DNA of 64,000 bases, taken from positions 1-64,000 of the forward strand of contig NZ_JAOTBD010000006.1 in NCBI RefSeq assembly GCF_026162625.1. The letters are read 5' to 3'. Below, piece after piece: positions 36,273-46,541 of the stretch (within the stretch, counting starts at the first letter, position 1; each line of letters starts with the position of its first letter). A model generated the notes under the pieces. It saw only the letters and a program-made list of their open reading frames with translations. It did not search any database and was not told the DNA's origin. The position numbers and the translations under genes are program-made. Origin of the DNA: Paracoccus beibuensis. Its GTDB lineage: Bacteria; Pseudomonadota; Alphaproteobacteria; Rhodobacterales; Rhodobacteraceae.

Positions 36273-36739
36273 CAGTCCATCACTCCGCGTTCCGGGGTCT
36301 TGTCGTTGTATTGGTGCCAGCCATAGACGCGGCCGTCCGGATAGACGGCCAGCACACGGTCCACGTCCGGGTGGATCTCGGCCTGCGACAGCACGGCGCG
36401 TGCGGCACCGCTTTCCAGATCGGCGCCGATCTGCGCCGCGTCGAAGCAGTCGAACCACCGCGGCCCGATCAGCGGCGTTGCGCCGTCGAAGGGCAGGGCG
36501 TCGGCGGGCACCTCGGCCTGCGCGCAGGCGCGCCACCGCAGGGGCGAGCTGTCGGCGTCAATGCCCTGAAAATCGGTCAGCGCCAGCGCCTGTTCCCCGG
36601 CAGGGGTTGTCACGTCGATCGCCGCTTCCGCCGGGTCGATGCTGTCGTAATACCCGTATTCCTGCGCATACCACATACCGCCGCCGGCACCGACGGCGGC
36701 CAGCAGCAGGGCAGCGGCCGCGACCTTGCCCCAGTTCAT
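36272..36739 (-). CDS. DUF6446 family protein
   Basis: A 155-residue protein with an N-terminal membrane anchor or signal ([20 protein letters not shown]) and an exported domain containing [16 protein letters not shown] and [20 protein letters not shown] with two conserved cysteines that could pair in the periplasm. It is coupled on both sides to glyQ and glyS. This arrangement is specific to Rhodobacteraceae relatives. Its link to tRNA charging, if any, is unknown. Confidence 0.8.
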   Translation of the reverse strand: MNWGKVAAAALLLAAVGAGGGMWYAQEYGYYDSIDPAEAAIDVTTPAGEQALALTDFQGIDADSSPLRWRACAQAEVPADALPFDGATPLIGPRWFDCFDAAQIGADLESGAARAVLSQAEIHPDVDRVLAVYPDGRVYGWHQYNDKTPERGVMD

Positions 36740-37659
36740 GCGGCGGCCCCGGCGGCGTCGGTGGTCAGGAACAGATCGGCGCAGCCCTTGGCCAGCGCCC
36801 GCACCCGGCCGATATAAGCCTGCCGTTCGGTAACCGAGATCACGCCACGCGCGTCCAGCAGGTTGAAGATGTGGCTGGCCTTGATCGCCTGGTCATAGGC
36901 CGGATGCGCCATGGGGATGGTGCGGCCAGCGCTGTCGGTGCGTTCCGCGGCCAGGATGCGGGCGCATTCGGCCTCGGCGTCCTTGAAGTGCTGGAACAGC
37001 ATCTCGGTGTCGGCCTGGTCGAAGTTCCAGCGCGAATATTCCCGCTCGGTCTGGCGGAAGACGTCGCCATAGCTCAGCGCGATGGGGCTGTCCGGATCGT
37101 TGAAGGGCATGTCCATGACATGTTCAACGCCCAGGACATACATCGCCAGACGCTCCAACCCATAGGTCAGCTCGCCCGAGACCGGGCGGCAGTCGTGCCC
37201 GCCGACCTGCTGGAAATATGTGAACTGGCTGACCTCCATCCCGTCGCACCAGACCTCCCACCCCAGGCCCCAGGCGCCGAGGGTCGGGGATTCCCAGTCG
37301 TCTTCGACGAAGCGGACGTCATGGACCATCGGGTCCAAGCCGATGGCGCGCAGGCTGCCTAGATACAGTTCCTGCAGGTCGGGGGGCGAGGGTTTGATGA
37401 TGACCTGGTACTGGTAGTAATGCTGCAGGCGGTTCGGGTTCTCACCGTACCGGCCGTCGGTCGGGCGGCGCGAGGGCTGAACATAGGACGCGGCCCAGGG
37501 GCGGCTGCCAAGCGCCCGCAGCGTGGTGGCCGGGTGGAAGGTGCCGGCGCCCACCTCCATGTCGTAGGGTTGCAGGACGGCACAGCCCTTGTCGGCCCAA
37601 TAGGTCTGCAGGCGCAGGATGATCTCCTGGAAGCTGCGGGGGCGGTTGGGGCTGGTCAT
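36736..37659 (-). CDS. glyQ: Glycine--tRNA ligase alpha subunit
   Basis: A 307-residue catalytic subunit of class II glycyl-tRNA synthetase, activating glycine with ATP. It shows [20 protein letters not shown], the motif region [40 protein letters not shown] and [20 protein letters not shown]. The length is normal. ATG 37657-37659 is chosen; a start six codons earlier is possible. It leads the glyQ-DUF6446-glyS operon and is divergent from the SPOR-domain gene across about 120 bp. Confidence 0.96.
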   Translation of the reverse strand: MTSPNRPRSFQEIILRLQTYWADKGCAVLQPYDMEVGAGTFHPATTLRALGSRPWAASYVQPSRRPTDGRYGENPNRLQHYYQYQVIIKPSPPDLQELYLGSLRAIGLDPMVHDVRFVEDDWESPTLGAWGLGWEVWCDGMEVSQFTYFQQVGGHDCRPVSGELTYGLERLAMYVLGVEHVMDMPFNDPDSPIALSYGDVFRQTEREYSRWNFDQADTEMLFQHFKDAEAECARILAAERTDSAGRTIPMAHPAYDQAIKASHIFNLLDARGVISVTERQAYIGRVRALAKGCADLFLTTDAAGAAA

Positions 37660-37779
37660 CGTGCCATCCTTTTGCATAGATCGGGCGAGGCGTCGGCGTC
37701 TTCTAGGCGCGTGGCGGAACAGGGTCAATAAAGGCCCGACGGCGGGGACGTTCCGCGCCCGGCAGTGAAGGAGGTCCCG

Positions 37780-39078
37780 ATGCGGCGTTTGGCGGTAATG
37801 GTTCTGGCGGCGCTTCCCGCTGCGGCTTGGGCGCAGGATGCCGTGATCCGCATCGAGGCCAAGCGCGACCGCGGCGCGGCCGAGGCGGCAGCGGCCGGTT
37901 GGGCGCAGCGGCTGGAGGACGTGGTGCTGCTGCCGCTGCCTGGCGGCTGGACCGGAATTGCCATCGGGCCGCTGGAACGGGCCGAGGCCGAGGATCGCCT
38001 GGCGCAGCTGCGGGCGTCGGGGGCGGTGCCGGCGGACAGCTTCGTCAGCATGCCGGCTCAAGGCGCGACCCTGATCCCCGCCGTGCCGGACGACGCGGCG
38101 CAGCCCACCGCCGGATCGCCGCAGCAGCCCGCGGCATCGCAGGCCCCTCTCGCGCCGAAAGCTTACCTGCGGCTGGAGGCCTTTTCCGACCGGGCCGAGG
38201 CCGACGCGGCCCTGACGCGCCTGCGCCGCGAATTTCCCGCCGCCGGCATGTGGCAGCTGCCTGACGGCTGGTATGCGCTGACCCTGGGCCCGGTGATTCC
38301 GGCGGCCGGGCAGGCCTGGCTGCCGGTCCTGGCGGATGCCGACCTGATCCCCGATGATGCCATGCTGACCACGGATGCCGATCTCGGCCGCGTCGTCGAG
38401 CGTGGCCAAGCGCCGCGCCTGCCTGCGCCGGACGCGCCGCAGCCCCTTCCTCCGCTGGAGGAGGTGCAGCGCGCCCTGCGGTGGGCCGGCCACTATGACG
38501 GAGAGATCGACGGCACCGACGGCCCCATGACCCGGGCGGCCATCCGGGCCGAGATCACGGGTGCGCGCGCCTCGACCGACCCCGGCACTGCCGTGGGCAA
38601 ACTGATCCAGCGCCGCGCGGCCTGGCGCGACGAGATGGGGCTGGAGACGCTGGAGGATGCGGCGACCGGCCTCTCTGTGACCGCTCCCATGGAGGCGCTG
38701 GATTTCGACCGCGCCGAACGGGCGCTGTCGATCTATGGCCCGCAGGACGGGTCGGGGGCCGCGCTGATCCTTTTCAGCCAGCCGGGCGGCCAGCAGGAGC
38801 TGCTGGACCTGACGGGGCTGGTGACGGCACTCGGCTGGGTGCCGCGCCCCGAACGACGGGTCGAACGCGGCCACGTCACCATGTCCGGCGAGAACGAGAA
38901 CCATATCGGCGCGGCCGAGGGCTGGGTCCGCGACGGTCGGGCCGAAGGCTTCGTGCTGATCTGGCCGGCCTCGGACCCCGAGGCGCAGGCCCGCATCCTT
39001 GCCGAACTGAGCGACAGCCTGACTCGCCATGCACCGGGCCGGAACGAAGGCGCCGCGGCGGAACCGGCTATGCCCTGA
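37780..39078 (+). CDS. Secreted SPOR and peptidoglycan-binding domain protein
   Basis: A 432-residue protein with a signal peptide ([12 protein letters not shown], cleavage before QDA). Two SPOR-like repeats follow ([20 protein letters not shown] and [20 protein letters not shown]), then a peptidoglycan-binding type 1 motif ([20 protein letters not shown]), then a C-terminal domain of unknown type. The PGB motif suggests wall attachment in the periplasm. Relatives often continue into a serine protease domain, but no trypsin-like triad is visible. It is divergent from glyQ. A start five codons upstream is possible. Confidence 0.8.
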   Translation: MRRLAVMVLAALPAAAWAQDAVIRIEAKRDRGAAEAAAAGWAQRLEDVVLLPLPGGWTGIAIGPLERAEAEDRLAQLRASGAVPADSFVSMPAQGATLIPAVPDDAAQPTAGSPQQPAASQAPLAPKAYLRLEAFSDRAEADAALTRLRREFPAAGMWQLPDGWYALTLGPVIPAAGQAWLPVLADADLIPDDAMLTTDADLGRVVERGQAPRLPAPDAPQPLPPLEEVQRALRWAGHYDGEIDGTDGPMTRAAIRAEITGARASTDPGTAVGKLIQRRAAWRDEMGLETLEDAATGLSVTAPMEALDFDRAERALSIYGPQDGSGAALILFSQPGGQQELLDLTGLVTALGWVPRPERRVERGHVTMSGENENHIGAAEGWVRDGRAEGFVLIWPASDPEAQARILAELSDSLTRHAPGRNEGAAAEPAMP

Positions 39079-39416
39079 ACATCCAGGTGGCAGGATGGCG
39101 GTTCATCTGACGCCAGACCTGCCCTGCCTGCCAACTTCCGGCAGGCAGGGCAGGTCTGGCGATGACGAAGGTCGCGGTGATTGAGCAATATGAGGAGCGA
39201 CGCAGCGGTGCCATTGCATTATTGGCAACATCCCCGAGCGTTCTGCTGCATGTCATTGCCGCGAATTCCAGGTGGGAAGATTACCTGCGCCGCGAGTTCT
39301 GCCAACAGGCGCGTCCGATGGTCGTGACATGTCAGGCAGGATGAGCGGCCTGACCCCTGGCGGGCGCGACGCCTCCACCCCCAGATCCGGCAGGCGATCC
39401 GCGCGCAATGCCCTGC
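39079..39416. other. Convergent intergenic region with a very long hairpin
   Basis: 338 bp between the SPOR gene and trkH. It contains the 22-bp perfect hairpin at 39111-39161 and otherwise AT-richer DNA. A 60-codon frame at 39162-39344 has no ribosome-binding site and no recognisable family, and is not called. No RNA gene or other repeat was recognised. Confidence 0.5.
39111..39161. terminator. 22-bp perfect hairpin between convergent genes
   Basis: The arm 39111-39132 (CGCCAGACCTGCCCTGCCTG, then CC) is exactly complementary to 39140-39161 with a 7-nt loop AACTTCC. It sits 33 bp after the SPOR-gene stop. No T-run follows either side, so it may be a Rho-assisted bidirectional terminator or a repeat unit. 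Confidence 0.55.
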
Positions 39417-40868
39417 TCAGGCCCGCCAGAAGCGCGGCAGCAGAAGAACAAGCACCGAAACCAGCTCCAGCCGGCCAAGGTACATGCCCAGGATCATCAG
39501 CCATTTGGCAGCGTCCGGGAAGGCCTCGACCGATCCGTTCGCGCTGACCTCGGGACCCCAGGCCGGACCGATGTTGGCGATGGCGGTCCAGGCGGCCGTC
39601 AGCGCCGTGCGCGGATGCAGGCCGGTCAGCGCGAGGCCCACGATCAGGAGGCCAAAAGTCAGCATGAACAGCGTGAAGAAGGCCATCACCGAATCGATGA
39701 TGTCCTTGTCCAGCGGCTGCCCCTCGTAGCGCAGCGGATAGAGGCGGTGCGGCGAATGCATGCGGCGGATCTGCGCGCGAACGGCCTCGAACAGCACCAG
39801 GTAGCGGAAGATCTTGACCGAGCAGACCGTCGACCCGGTGCAGCCGCCGATCAGCCCCGCGACGATCAGCAGCGCCAGCGGCAGGTGCCCCCAGGCCGTC
39901 ACGTCTGTCGATGCGAAGCCGGTCCCCGAAAAGGTCGAGATGGTGTTGAACACGGTCTCGCGCACCATCTCTCCGAACGGCGCCTCTTCCTGCAGATAGA
40001 TGAGCCGATAGATGATGATGATCGCGCAGGCATAGAAGATCCAGCGCAGATAGGTCCGCACCTGCCGGTCCTGCCACAGCGGGACCGCGTTTCCCCGCAT
40101 CGCCTGCACCAGCCGGATGAACGGCACCGATGCCGTGATCATGAAGACTGACGCGGCCCACTCCGGCCCCCCCAGATAGGCGCCGAAGCTGGCGTCGTAG
40201 TTCGAGAACCCACCTGTCGAACAGGTGGTCAGCGCATGGACCACGGCGTCAAAGCCGGTCATCCCCAACACCATGAAGGTGATGGCGCAGGCCGCGGTCA
40301 TCAAAAGATAGATGGTCGTCATCTCTGATGCGATCTGGCCCGCGCGGGGCAGCACCTTGCCAAGCGTGTCGAACCCCTCCGACCGGAAGAACTGCATGCC
40401 ACCGACCTTCATGACCGGCAGGAACACCATTGCGACGACGACAATCCCCAGGCCGCCCATCCATTGCAGCAGGGCTCGCCACAGGTGCGTGCCCTTCGGA
40501 AGTTCGTCCAGCGACGGGAAGGCCGTGGTCCCGGTGGTGGTGAACCCCGATATCGCCTCGAAATAGGCGTCGACCGGGCTTGCCCCGGGTTGGCCCAGGA
40601 TGAAGGGCAGGGCACCGAACAGCGGCAGCACCGCCCACAGGCCCGAGGTCAGCAGGAACGCCTGCTGGATCTTCAGCGACTGATACGTTCCTCGTGTGGC
40701 GAAAACGACCAGAAGACCTGTGACGCTGGTGATCGTGGCGCATTCCAGGAAGACCATCCAGTGCGGATCGTCGTGCCACAGGTCGACCAGCATCGGCAGC
40801 AGCATCGCCGCACCCAGTGTGACGATGATCTTGCCAATCGGGTGGGCCACGGGACGCAGGTCGATCAT
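39417..40868 (-). CDS. trkH: TrkH family potassium uptake protein
   Basis: A 483-residue inner-membrane channel subunit of the Trk system, carrying K+ with TrkA-type gating. Four selectivity loops are visible in order: SGFTTTGTTAFPSLDELP, TTCSTGGFSNYDASF, STFSGTGFASTDV and GGCTGSTVCSVKIFRYLVLF. The rest is hydrophobic transmembrane helix, about ten segments. It ends RLELVSVLVLLLPRFWRA. No trkA is adjacent. It is divergent from the Ppx/GppA gene with a 122-bp gap. Confidence 0.95.
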   Translation of the reverse strand: MIDLRPVAHPIGKIIVTLGAAMLLPMLVDLWHDDPHWMVFLECATITSVTGLLVVFATRGTYQSLKIQQAFLLTSGLWAVLPLFGALPFILGQPGASPVDAYFEAISGFTTTGTTAFPSLDELPKGTHLWRALLQWMGGLGIVVVAMVFLPVMKVGGMQFFRSEGFDTLGKVLPRAGQIASEMTTIYLLMTAACAITFMVLGMTGFDAVVHALTTCSTGGFSNYDASFGAYLGGPEWAASVFMITASVPFIRLVQAMRGNAVPLWQDRQVRTYLRWIFYACAIIIIYRLIYLQEEAPFGEMVRETVFNTISTFSGTGFASTDVTAWGHLPLALLIVAGLIGGCTGSTVCSVKIFRYLVLFEAVRAQIRRMHSPHRLYPLRYEGQPLDKDIIDSVMAFFTLFMLTFGLLIVGLALTGLHPRTALTAAWTAIANIGPAWGPEVSANGSVEAFPDAAKWLMILGMYLGRLELVSVLVLLLPRFWRA

Positions 40869-40990
40869 TCCGCCTGCTTGCCGTGCCCCCCCAACGCCGT
40901 CAAGCTGCCGCGTGAGGTAGCCGGCGCCCCTTGAATGGCCCGTCGGGCCGCGTTACGTTGAGAGCAACTTGTCATCGGAGGGCGTGTGTC

Positions 40991-42112
40991 ATGGCGCCCA
41001 AGCGTCCTGCGGGTGCGGACGCGTTCCCGAGATCTACGGTCGAGCCGTCGGGCACCCGACACCCCGAGGAAGGGCCGCTTTATGCTGCCCTCGACCTTGG
41101 GACAAATTCGTGCCGGATGCTGATTGCCCGTCCGACGGGCAGTCAGTTCCAGGTCATCGACAGCTTCTCCAAGCCGGTTCAGCTTGGGCAGGGGCTCGAA
41201 GCTTCGGGACGTCTGTCCCGCAGCTCGATGGCGCGCACCGTGCATGCGCTGCAGGTCTGCAGGCGCAAGCTGGACCAGCACCGGGTGCGCAACATGCGCC
41301 TGGTGGCGACCGAGGCGTGCCGCCGCGCCAGGAACAGCCGCGACTTCCTGCGCACCATTCGCCGGGAAACTGGTCTGCCGATCGAGATCATCGGTGCCGA
41401 GGAGGAGGCCCGCCTGGCCGTCATCAGCTGCGCACCGCTGGTCAGCCACAAGACGGAAACGCTGATGGTCGTCGATATCGGCGGCGGCTCGACCGAGCTG
41501 GTCTGGATCGACCTCGAGGACGTGGAGCCGAAAGAGCGGCCGCGGGCCATCATGCGCCTCTCGGACGGGTTCGGAAACCCGCAGCCGGGCGGGGCGCGGG
41601 TGGTCGACTGGATCAGTGTGCCGCTTGGCGTGGCGACGCTGCGCGACCAGTTTGCCGATGTCGAGGACGACCAGGGCCGCTTTGCCCTGATGTCCTGGTT
41701 CTTCGAGGAGGCGCTGGCCAGCTTTACGCCCTATGCCGACGGATCGCCCGATGAGGGGTTCCAGATCATCGGCACCTCGGGGACGGTGACGACGGTGGCC
41801 GCCAGCTTCCTGGGCCTGCGCCGCTATGACCGTACCAAGGTTGACGGGCTGGAGATGACCAGCGACCAGATCGACCGGGTGATCCACTCCTATCTGCAGC
41901 TTGGCCCGGACGGGCGCCGCGCCGACCCCCGCATCGGCCGGGAACGCCACGCGCTGATCATGTCGGGCGCCGCGATCCTGCAGACGCTGATGCGGGTCTG
42001 GCCGACCAGCAAGCTGTCGGTCGCGGATCGCGGCCTGCGCGAGGGGTTGCTTTATGCGCAGATGGTGCGCGATGGGGTTCTGACGCCGGACGGACTGAAC
42101 GGAGTGGCATGA
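40991..42112 (+). CDS. Ppx/GppA family phosphatase
   Basis: A 373-residue ASKHA-fold phosphatase. Phosphate-1 motif [18 protein letters not shown] at residues 30-47, [14 protein letters not shown], phosphate-2 motif [20 protein letters not shown], and [16 protein letters not shown]. It acts on exopolyphosphate and/or pppGpp in the cytosol; motifs do not decide which. The start at 40991 is preferred to a GTG/ATG at 40931 because the upstream residues lack family support. It overlaps rlmE by 4 bp, a pairing seen across Rhodobacteraceae. Confidence 0.93.
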   Translation: MAPKRPAGADAFPRSTVEPSGTRHPEEGPLYAALDLGTNSCRMLIARPTGSQFQVIDSFSKPVQLGQGLEASGRLSRSSMARTVHALQVCRRKLDQHRVRNMRLVATEACRRARNSRDFLRTIRRETGLPIEIIGAEEEARLAVISCAPLVSHKTETLMVVDIGGGSTELVWIDLEDVEPKERPRAIMRLSDGFGNPQPGGARVVDWISVPLGVATLRDQFADVEDDQGRFALMSWFFEEALASFTPYADGSPDEGFQIIGTSGTVTTVAASFLGLRRYDRTKVDGLEMTSDQIDRVIHSYLQLGPDGRRADPRIGRERHALIMSGAAILQTLMRVWPTSKLSVADRGLREGLLYAQMVRDGVLTPDGLNGVA

Positions 42113-42861
42113 TGACGAAGATACCGACCAGCCGGACGGGCAAGACCAGCGGCCGCGGGACGCGCGACCTGAAGGTGCGGGTGAAGACCGCGAAGGGGCG
42201 CAAGATGTCGTCCAAGCTGTGGCTGGAACGACAGCTGAACGACCCCTACGTGGCCCGCGCCAAGCGCGAAGGTTATCGCGGGCGTGCGGCCTACAAGATC
42301 ATCGAGCTGGACGACAAGTACCGTTTCCTCGTGCCGGGCGCGCGGGTCGTCGACCTGGGCTGCGCGCCGGGGGGCTGGTGCCAAGTGGCCGTGGCCCGCG
42401 TGAACGCGCTGGGCGAGAAGTCGGGCAAGAAGGTCGGCCGCATCCTGGGCCTCGACCTGCAAGAGGTCGACGCCATCGCCGGGGCCGAGATCCACGTCCT
42501 TGACTTCCTGTCCGAGGGCGCCGACGACAAGGTCAAGGAGTGGCTGGGCGGGCCCGCCGACGTCGTGATGTCGGACATGGCGGCGGCCTCGTCGGGTCAC
42601 AAGGGCACCGACCACATCCGCATCGTGGCCCTGGTCGAGGCGGCCGCGCAGCTGGCCTTCGACGTGCTGGAGCCGGGCGGCACCTTCGTCGCCAAGGTCC
42701 TGGCCGGCGGTGCCGAGACCGAGATGCAGGCGATGCTGAAGCGCCACTTCACCAAGGTCGCGAACGTCAAGCCGCCGGCCAGCCGCAGCGATTCATCCGA
42801 GAAGTTCGTCGTCGCCACCGGCTTCCGAGGCCGGGACGCGCTGCAGGAGCAGGCGGAATAG
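42109..42861 (+). CDS. rlmE: 23S rRNA (uridine-2'-O)-methyltransferase
   Basis: A 250-residue RrmJ/FtsJ enzyme that methylates U2552 of 23S rRNA, needed for late 50S assembly. It has a basic N-terminal extension ([20 protein letters not shown]), the catalytic Lys in [19 protein letters not shown] loop [16 protein letters not shown], Asp in [13 protein letters not shown], and the second catalytic Lys in [13 protein letters not shown] followed by [11 protein letters not shown]. The K-D-K-E set is complete. It overlaps the Ppx/GppA gene by 4 bp. Confidence 0.95.
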   Translation: MMTKIPTSRTGKTSGRGTRDLKVRVKTAKGRKMSSKLWLERQLNDPYVARAKREGYRGRAAYKIIELDDKYRFLVPGARVVDLGCAPGGWCQVAVARVNALGEKSGKKVGRILGLDLQEVDAIAGAEIHVLDFLSEGADDKVKEWLGGPADVVMSDMAAASSGHKGTDHIRIVALVEAAAQLAFDVLEPGGTFVAKVLAGGAETEMQAMLKRHFTKVANVKPPASRSDSSEKFVVATGFRGRDALQEQAE

Positions 42862-42975
42862 GCTGCCTCATGGTCCGGGGCGTTTGCATCTGCGCCGACA
42901 GCTGCCCGGGAACCTGTAGATGACCGGTGTGGCCGCCGAGCCAGGTTCGGGTTACGACCGCCTGGGCGACCCCGC

Positions 42976-44025
42976 CTATTCCGCCGCCGATCCGTCCCGC
43001 ACCTGGCTTCGATAGGTGTCTGGCGTCCTGCCCGTGGCTGCGACGAAAGCGCGGGTAAAATGTGTCTGGCTGGCATAGCCCAGGTCGACGGCAAGACGCG
43101 TCGTCGGGCGGTCCGTGTGGCGCAGCAGCTCTGCCGCGCGCTCCAGCCTCAGGTCGTTCAGAAGGTCGATGGCACGCTGGCCTCTGGTCTCGCCGCACGC
43201 GCGGTCGAGGTGTGTCAGCGTCGTCCCCAGATCCTGAGCCATATCGGCCAAGGTGCGACCGGCCCCAAGCTCACCCGCGGCCAACGACAGGAAGCGGTCG
43301 ACCAGCGGCCGGTCGAGGGCCGATGCAGGCTTGCCGGTGCGGTGGTCCTGTTCGGGGTCCAGCCGCGACAGGCGCAGCGACAGCAGGTTCAGCTGGCAGC
43401 AAAATGCCTTGCCGGCCGACCCGCGGGCGGCCTCGTCGGCAAGCTCTCGCAGGTTGACCAGCATCGCGTCGCCGGCTTGGCCGATGCTGCCCGCGATCAT
43501 CGTCGGCGGCATCGGCGGATCGACATCGGTCGTCAGTTCGGGAGAGATCATCAGCACATGCCCCTCGGCGCCGGCTTCGGCGCGGGCTGCGAAGGCCGTG
43601 CCGGCCGGGATATAGCGCACGTCGCCCGGTCCCAACAGGACCGATCGGCGCGGGAACTGCAACAGCATCCGCCCCTCGGTCACCCAGATCAGCGTGTGTT
43701 CGGGCCGCGTCCTCGGCTGCGCATGGGGGCCGGCGCCGCTCCAGCCGAAGGCGGGCAAAGGCACAAGGCGAAGGCCGACCCGGCGTGGCGCCATACGGCG
43801 AGAGGCCGGGGCGACGCGCACCGTCAGCGCGTCCGGTACCAGGATACGCCCATGCGGAGCGTCGGTCGTGGCCCAGGGCCGGGGTGCGCTGCCCGCATCG
43901 GGGACGCTGGCCGCGGTCACCCCCGCGGCCCGGTCCCCCGGCGATCCCGCCCGTGCCGGCGGCCGGAGGCGCGTCGGCGAAAACGGGAATCCTCCCTGCC
44001 AGCCAGTGCGATCCCAAAGCGACAT
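42976..44025 (-). CDS. AraC family transcriptional regulator
   Basis: A 349-residue frame with a cupin-like ligand domain (LIWVTEGRMLLQFPRRSVLL and GPGDVRYIPAGTAFAARAEA) and a C-terminal AraC HTH (RTLADMAQDLGTTLTHLDRA and RLAVDLGYASQTHFTRAFVA). The first 77 residues are Pro/Arg/Ala-rich and may be non-coding, so ATG 43794 is a real alternative start. The ligand and targets are unknown. It stands alone between rlmE and miaA on the minus strand. Confidence 0.82.
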   Translation of the reverse strand: MSLWDRTGWQGGFPFSPTRLRPPARAGSPGDRAAGVTAASVPDAGSAPRPWATTDAPHGRILVPDALTVRVAPASRRMAPRRVGLRLVPLPAFGWSGAGPHAQPRTRPEHTLIWVTEGRMLLQFPRRSVLLGPGDVRYIPAGTAFAARAEAGAEGHVLMISPELTTDVDPPMPPTMIAGSIGQAGDAMLVNLRELADEAARGSAGKAFCCQLNLLSLRLSRLDPEQDHRTGKPASALDRPLVDRFLSLAAGELGAGRTLADMAQDLGTTLTHLDRACGETRGQRAIDLLNDLRLERAAELLRHTDRPTTRLAVDLGYASQTHFTRAFVAATGRTPDTYRSQVRDGSAAE

Positions 44026-44103
44026 CTGCTGCGTCCGATCTGCAAAGCCCGTAGGCGAATTGTTGCCTATCCGCAGCAGAACACAACAACGGCCCGCTTG
44101 GTT

Positions 44104-45012
44104 TCAATTCTCGGGCAGCGGATGTACCCCATCGTTGCTGGCGTGCCACACTTGCCAGTCCCGCATCCGTCCGCGAAACCAGATCCGCTGCGACTTGGCG
44201 TATTGCCGGGAAGAGATGATCGCCCGCTCGGTCGCGTCCCGCAGCGTCAGGTGGCCCCGCAGGTGCGCGACCAGTTCTGGCGCGCCGATGGCCTTGGCCC
44301 ATTGCGCCTGCGGGTCCCAGACTGGCAGCATCGCCCGAACCTCATCGAGCGCGCCTTCTTCAAGCATCCCGTGGAACCGGGCGGCGATGCGACCAGCCAG
44401 CCAGTCGCGGTCGCTGGTTACCAGCACCCGCTGGCAGTCATCGGCGGCGATCAGCGGTGGCGGCGTGTCGGCCTGCCAGTCGACGATGCCGCGACCCGTC
44501 GCCTGCAGCACCTCCCATGCGCGCTGGACGCGAGCGGGGTTCTGCAGGTCGATCCCCGCCCGTGTCGTCTCGTCCAGCTCCTGCACCAGTTCGGCCAGCC
44601 CACCCGGCCGCGCCAGCCGCGCATCGGCCGTCGCACGCACGTCCTGCGGCGTCGGCGGGATCTGCGCCAGCCCCCGCGTCAGCGCCGTGAGGTAAAGGCC
44701 CGTCCCCCCGACGACGATCAGCCGCCGGTCCATCAGGCCCTGCACCTCGCGCAGCCAATCGCCCACGGAATAGGCGCGTCCCGGCGCGACGTGACCATAG
44801 AGGGCGTGCGGGACGGCGGCCTCATCCGCGGGGGACGGCCGCGCGGTCAGCACCCGCCAGCAGGACCAGACCTGCAGCGCGTCGGCATTCACGATCAGCC
44901 CGCCCTGCGCGCGCGCGACCGCCAATGCCAGCGCCGACTTGCCGCTGGCCGTCGGTCCGGCGATCAGCAGGTGGCGCGCGGCGTCGATCTGTGTCACGTC
45001 AGGGTCACGCAT
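44104..45012 (-). CDS. miaA: tRNA dimethylallyltransferase
   Basis: A 302-residue enzyme adding a dimethylallyl group to A37 of tRNAs reading UNN codons. It shows the P-loop [18 protein letters not shown] near the N-terminus, [19 protein letters not shown] (usual MQVY is LQVW here), [15 protein letters not shown] and the zinc-free C-terminal domain with [13 protein letters not shown] and [15 protein letters not shown]. The start at 45012 (MRDPDVTQ) is preferred by family length; ATG 45051 adds 13 residues. It is divergent from pyrH, so the two may share the 80-bp control region. Confidence 0.93.
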   Translation of the reverse strand: MRDPDVTQIDAARHLLIAGPTASGKSALALAVARAQGGLIVNADALQVWSCWRVLTARPSPADEAAVPHALYGHVAPGRAYSVGDWLREVQGLMDRRLIVVGGTGLYLTALTRGLAQIPPTPQDVRATADARLARPGGLAELVQELDETTRAGIDLQNPARVQRAWEVLQATGRGIVDWQADTPPPLIAADDCQRVLVTSDRDWLAGRIAARFHGMLEEGALDEVRAMLPVWDPQAQWAKAIGAPELVAHLRGHLTLRDATERAIISSRQYAKSQRIWFRGRMRDWQVWHASNDGVHPLPEN

Positions 45013-45091
45013 GGGCATCCGACAGTTGAACCTGCGGGTCTTTTGCGACATTTACCGCCCCGATGAAAGCGACCGGCGACAGGAGCCCCCC

Positions 45092-45817
45092 ATGACCACC
45101 GTGACCCCGAAGCAATATGGCCGCGTGATGCTGAAGATCTCGGGCGAGGCGCTGATGGGCGACCAGGGCTATGGCCTGCATCCGCCCACCGTCGCCCGCA
45201 TCGCCGACGAGGTCGAGGCCGTTCAGGCCATGGGGGTCGAGGTCTGCATGGTGATCGGCGGCGGCAACATCTTCCGCGGCCTGCAGGGCAGCGCCCAAGG
45301 GATGGAGCGGACGACCGCCGACTACATGGGCATGCTGGCGACCGTCATGAACGCGCTGGCGATGCAATCTTCGCTGGAAGCGAAGGGGCTGCATTGCCGC
45401 GTGATCAGCGCCATCCGCATGGATGAGGTCTGCGAACCCTATATCCGCCGCCGCGCCATCCGTCACTTGGAAAAGAAGCGGATCGTGATCTTCGCCGCCG
45501 GCACCGGCAACCCGTATTTCACGACCGACACCGCCGCAACGCTGCGCGCATCCGAAATGAACTGCGAGGCGATCTTCAAGGGCACCAAGGTCGACGGCGT
45601 CTATGACAAGGACCCCGTCAAGTTCCCCGACGCCAAGCGTTATGGCGATGTCAGCTATGACGAGGTGCTGCAAAAGCACCTGGGTGTGATGGACGCGTCG
45701 GCGATCGCGCTGGCCCGCGACAACAAGCTGCCGATCATCGTCTTCTCGCTGGACCAGGTGGGCGGCTTCCGCACGATCCTGGAAGGTCGCGGAACCTATA
45801 CCCGCGTCCACAACTGA
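45092..45817 (+). CDS. pyrH: Uridylate kinase (UMP kinase)
   Basis: A 241-residue amino-acid-kinase-fold enzyme phosphorylating UMP with ATP, a cytosolic control point of pyrimidine nucleotides. It shows [56 protein letters not shown] and [25 protein letters not shown] lies before the ATG. It opens the pyrH-frr-uppS-cdsA-dxr-rseP-bamA series; a 154-bp gap with its own promoter-like elements separates it from frr. Confidence 0.97.
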   Translation: MTTVTPKQYGRVMLKISGEALMGDQGYGLHPPTVARIADEVEAVQAMGVEVCMVIGGGNIFRGLQGSAQGMERTTADYMGMLATVMNALAMQSSLEAKGLHCRVISAIRMDEVCEPYIRRRAIRHLEKKRIVIFAAGTGNPYFTTDTAATLRASEMNCEAIFKGTKVDGVYDKDPVKFPDAKRYGDVSYDEVLQKHLGVMDASAIALARDNKLPIIVFSLDQVGGFRTILEGRGTYTRVHN

Positions 45818-45971
45818 TGCCATTTTCCGCAGGTCCGGCGGCGGCGCGGCGGCGGTCGGCCGCCGGTCCGGAAGGTTGTGCCGGCAGGTGTCGCGGCCTT
45901 GGGCAAAGGCTTTGCCAACCTGCGACATTGTGGTTACAAGCATCCAAAATCCAAAGCAGAGGCAGTGCGAC

Positions 45972-46535
45972 ATGGCTGAGGACATCGAAATCGACATCGA
46001 CGATCTGGAGCGGCGCATGAAGGGCGCCATGGAGAGCCTGCGCGGCGAATTCGCCAGCCTGCGCACCGGGCGCGCTTCGGCCTCGATGGTCGAGCCTGTG
46101 CAGGTCGAGGCCTATGGCCAGATGACCCCGATCAACCAGCTGGGCACCGTGAACGTCCCCGAACCCCGGATGGTCACCATCAACATCTGGGACAAGGCGA
46201 TGGTCGGCAAGGTCGAGAAGGCGATCCGCGAAAGCGGCCTGGGGATTAACCCGCAGTTGAACGGCACGATCATCATGCTGCCCATCCCCGAACTGAACGA
46301 GGAGCGTCGCCGCGAGCTGACCAAGGTCGCCGCGCAGTATGCCGAAAGCGCCCGCGTCTCGATCCGGAACGTGCGCCGCGACGGCATGGACCAGGTCAAG
46401 AAGGGCAAGACGGCCGGCATGCCCGAGGACGACCAGAAGCTCTACGAGACCGAGATCCAGGCCCTGACCGACCGCATGATCGCGCTCGTCGACGAGGCGC
46501 TGACGGCCAAGCAGGCCGAAATCATGCAGGTCTGA
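45972..46535 (+). CDS. frr: Ribosome recycling factor
   Basis: A 187-residue factor that, with EF-G, splits post-termination ribosomes. It is all helical in domain I with [39 protein letters not shown] and the C-terminal [20 protein letters not shown]. Length matches the family (185). It lies between pyrH and uppS, the near-universal bacterial order, with 6 bp to uppS. Confidence 0.98.
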   Translation: MAEDIEIDIDDLERRMKGAMESLRGEFASLRTGRASASMVEPVQVEAYGQMTPINQLGTVNVPEPRMVTINIWDKAMVGKVEKAIRESGLGINPQLNGTIIMLPIPELNEERRRELTKVAAQYAESARVSIRNVRRDGMDQVKKGKTAGMPEDDQKLYETEIQALTDRMIALVDEALTAKQAEIMQV

Positions 46536-46541
46536 ACCATC

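Noticed and set aside
39162-39344. 60-codon open frame after the long hairpin
   Set aside because: No ribosome-binding site, no recognisable similarity and amino-acid use unlike neighbours. Possible but unsupported.
43060-45066. 668-codon plus-strand frame opposite the AraC and miaA genes
   Set aside because: Antisense to two clear genes, rich in Arg/Gln/Pro, with no recognisable motif. It is explained by GC-rich codon positions.
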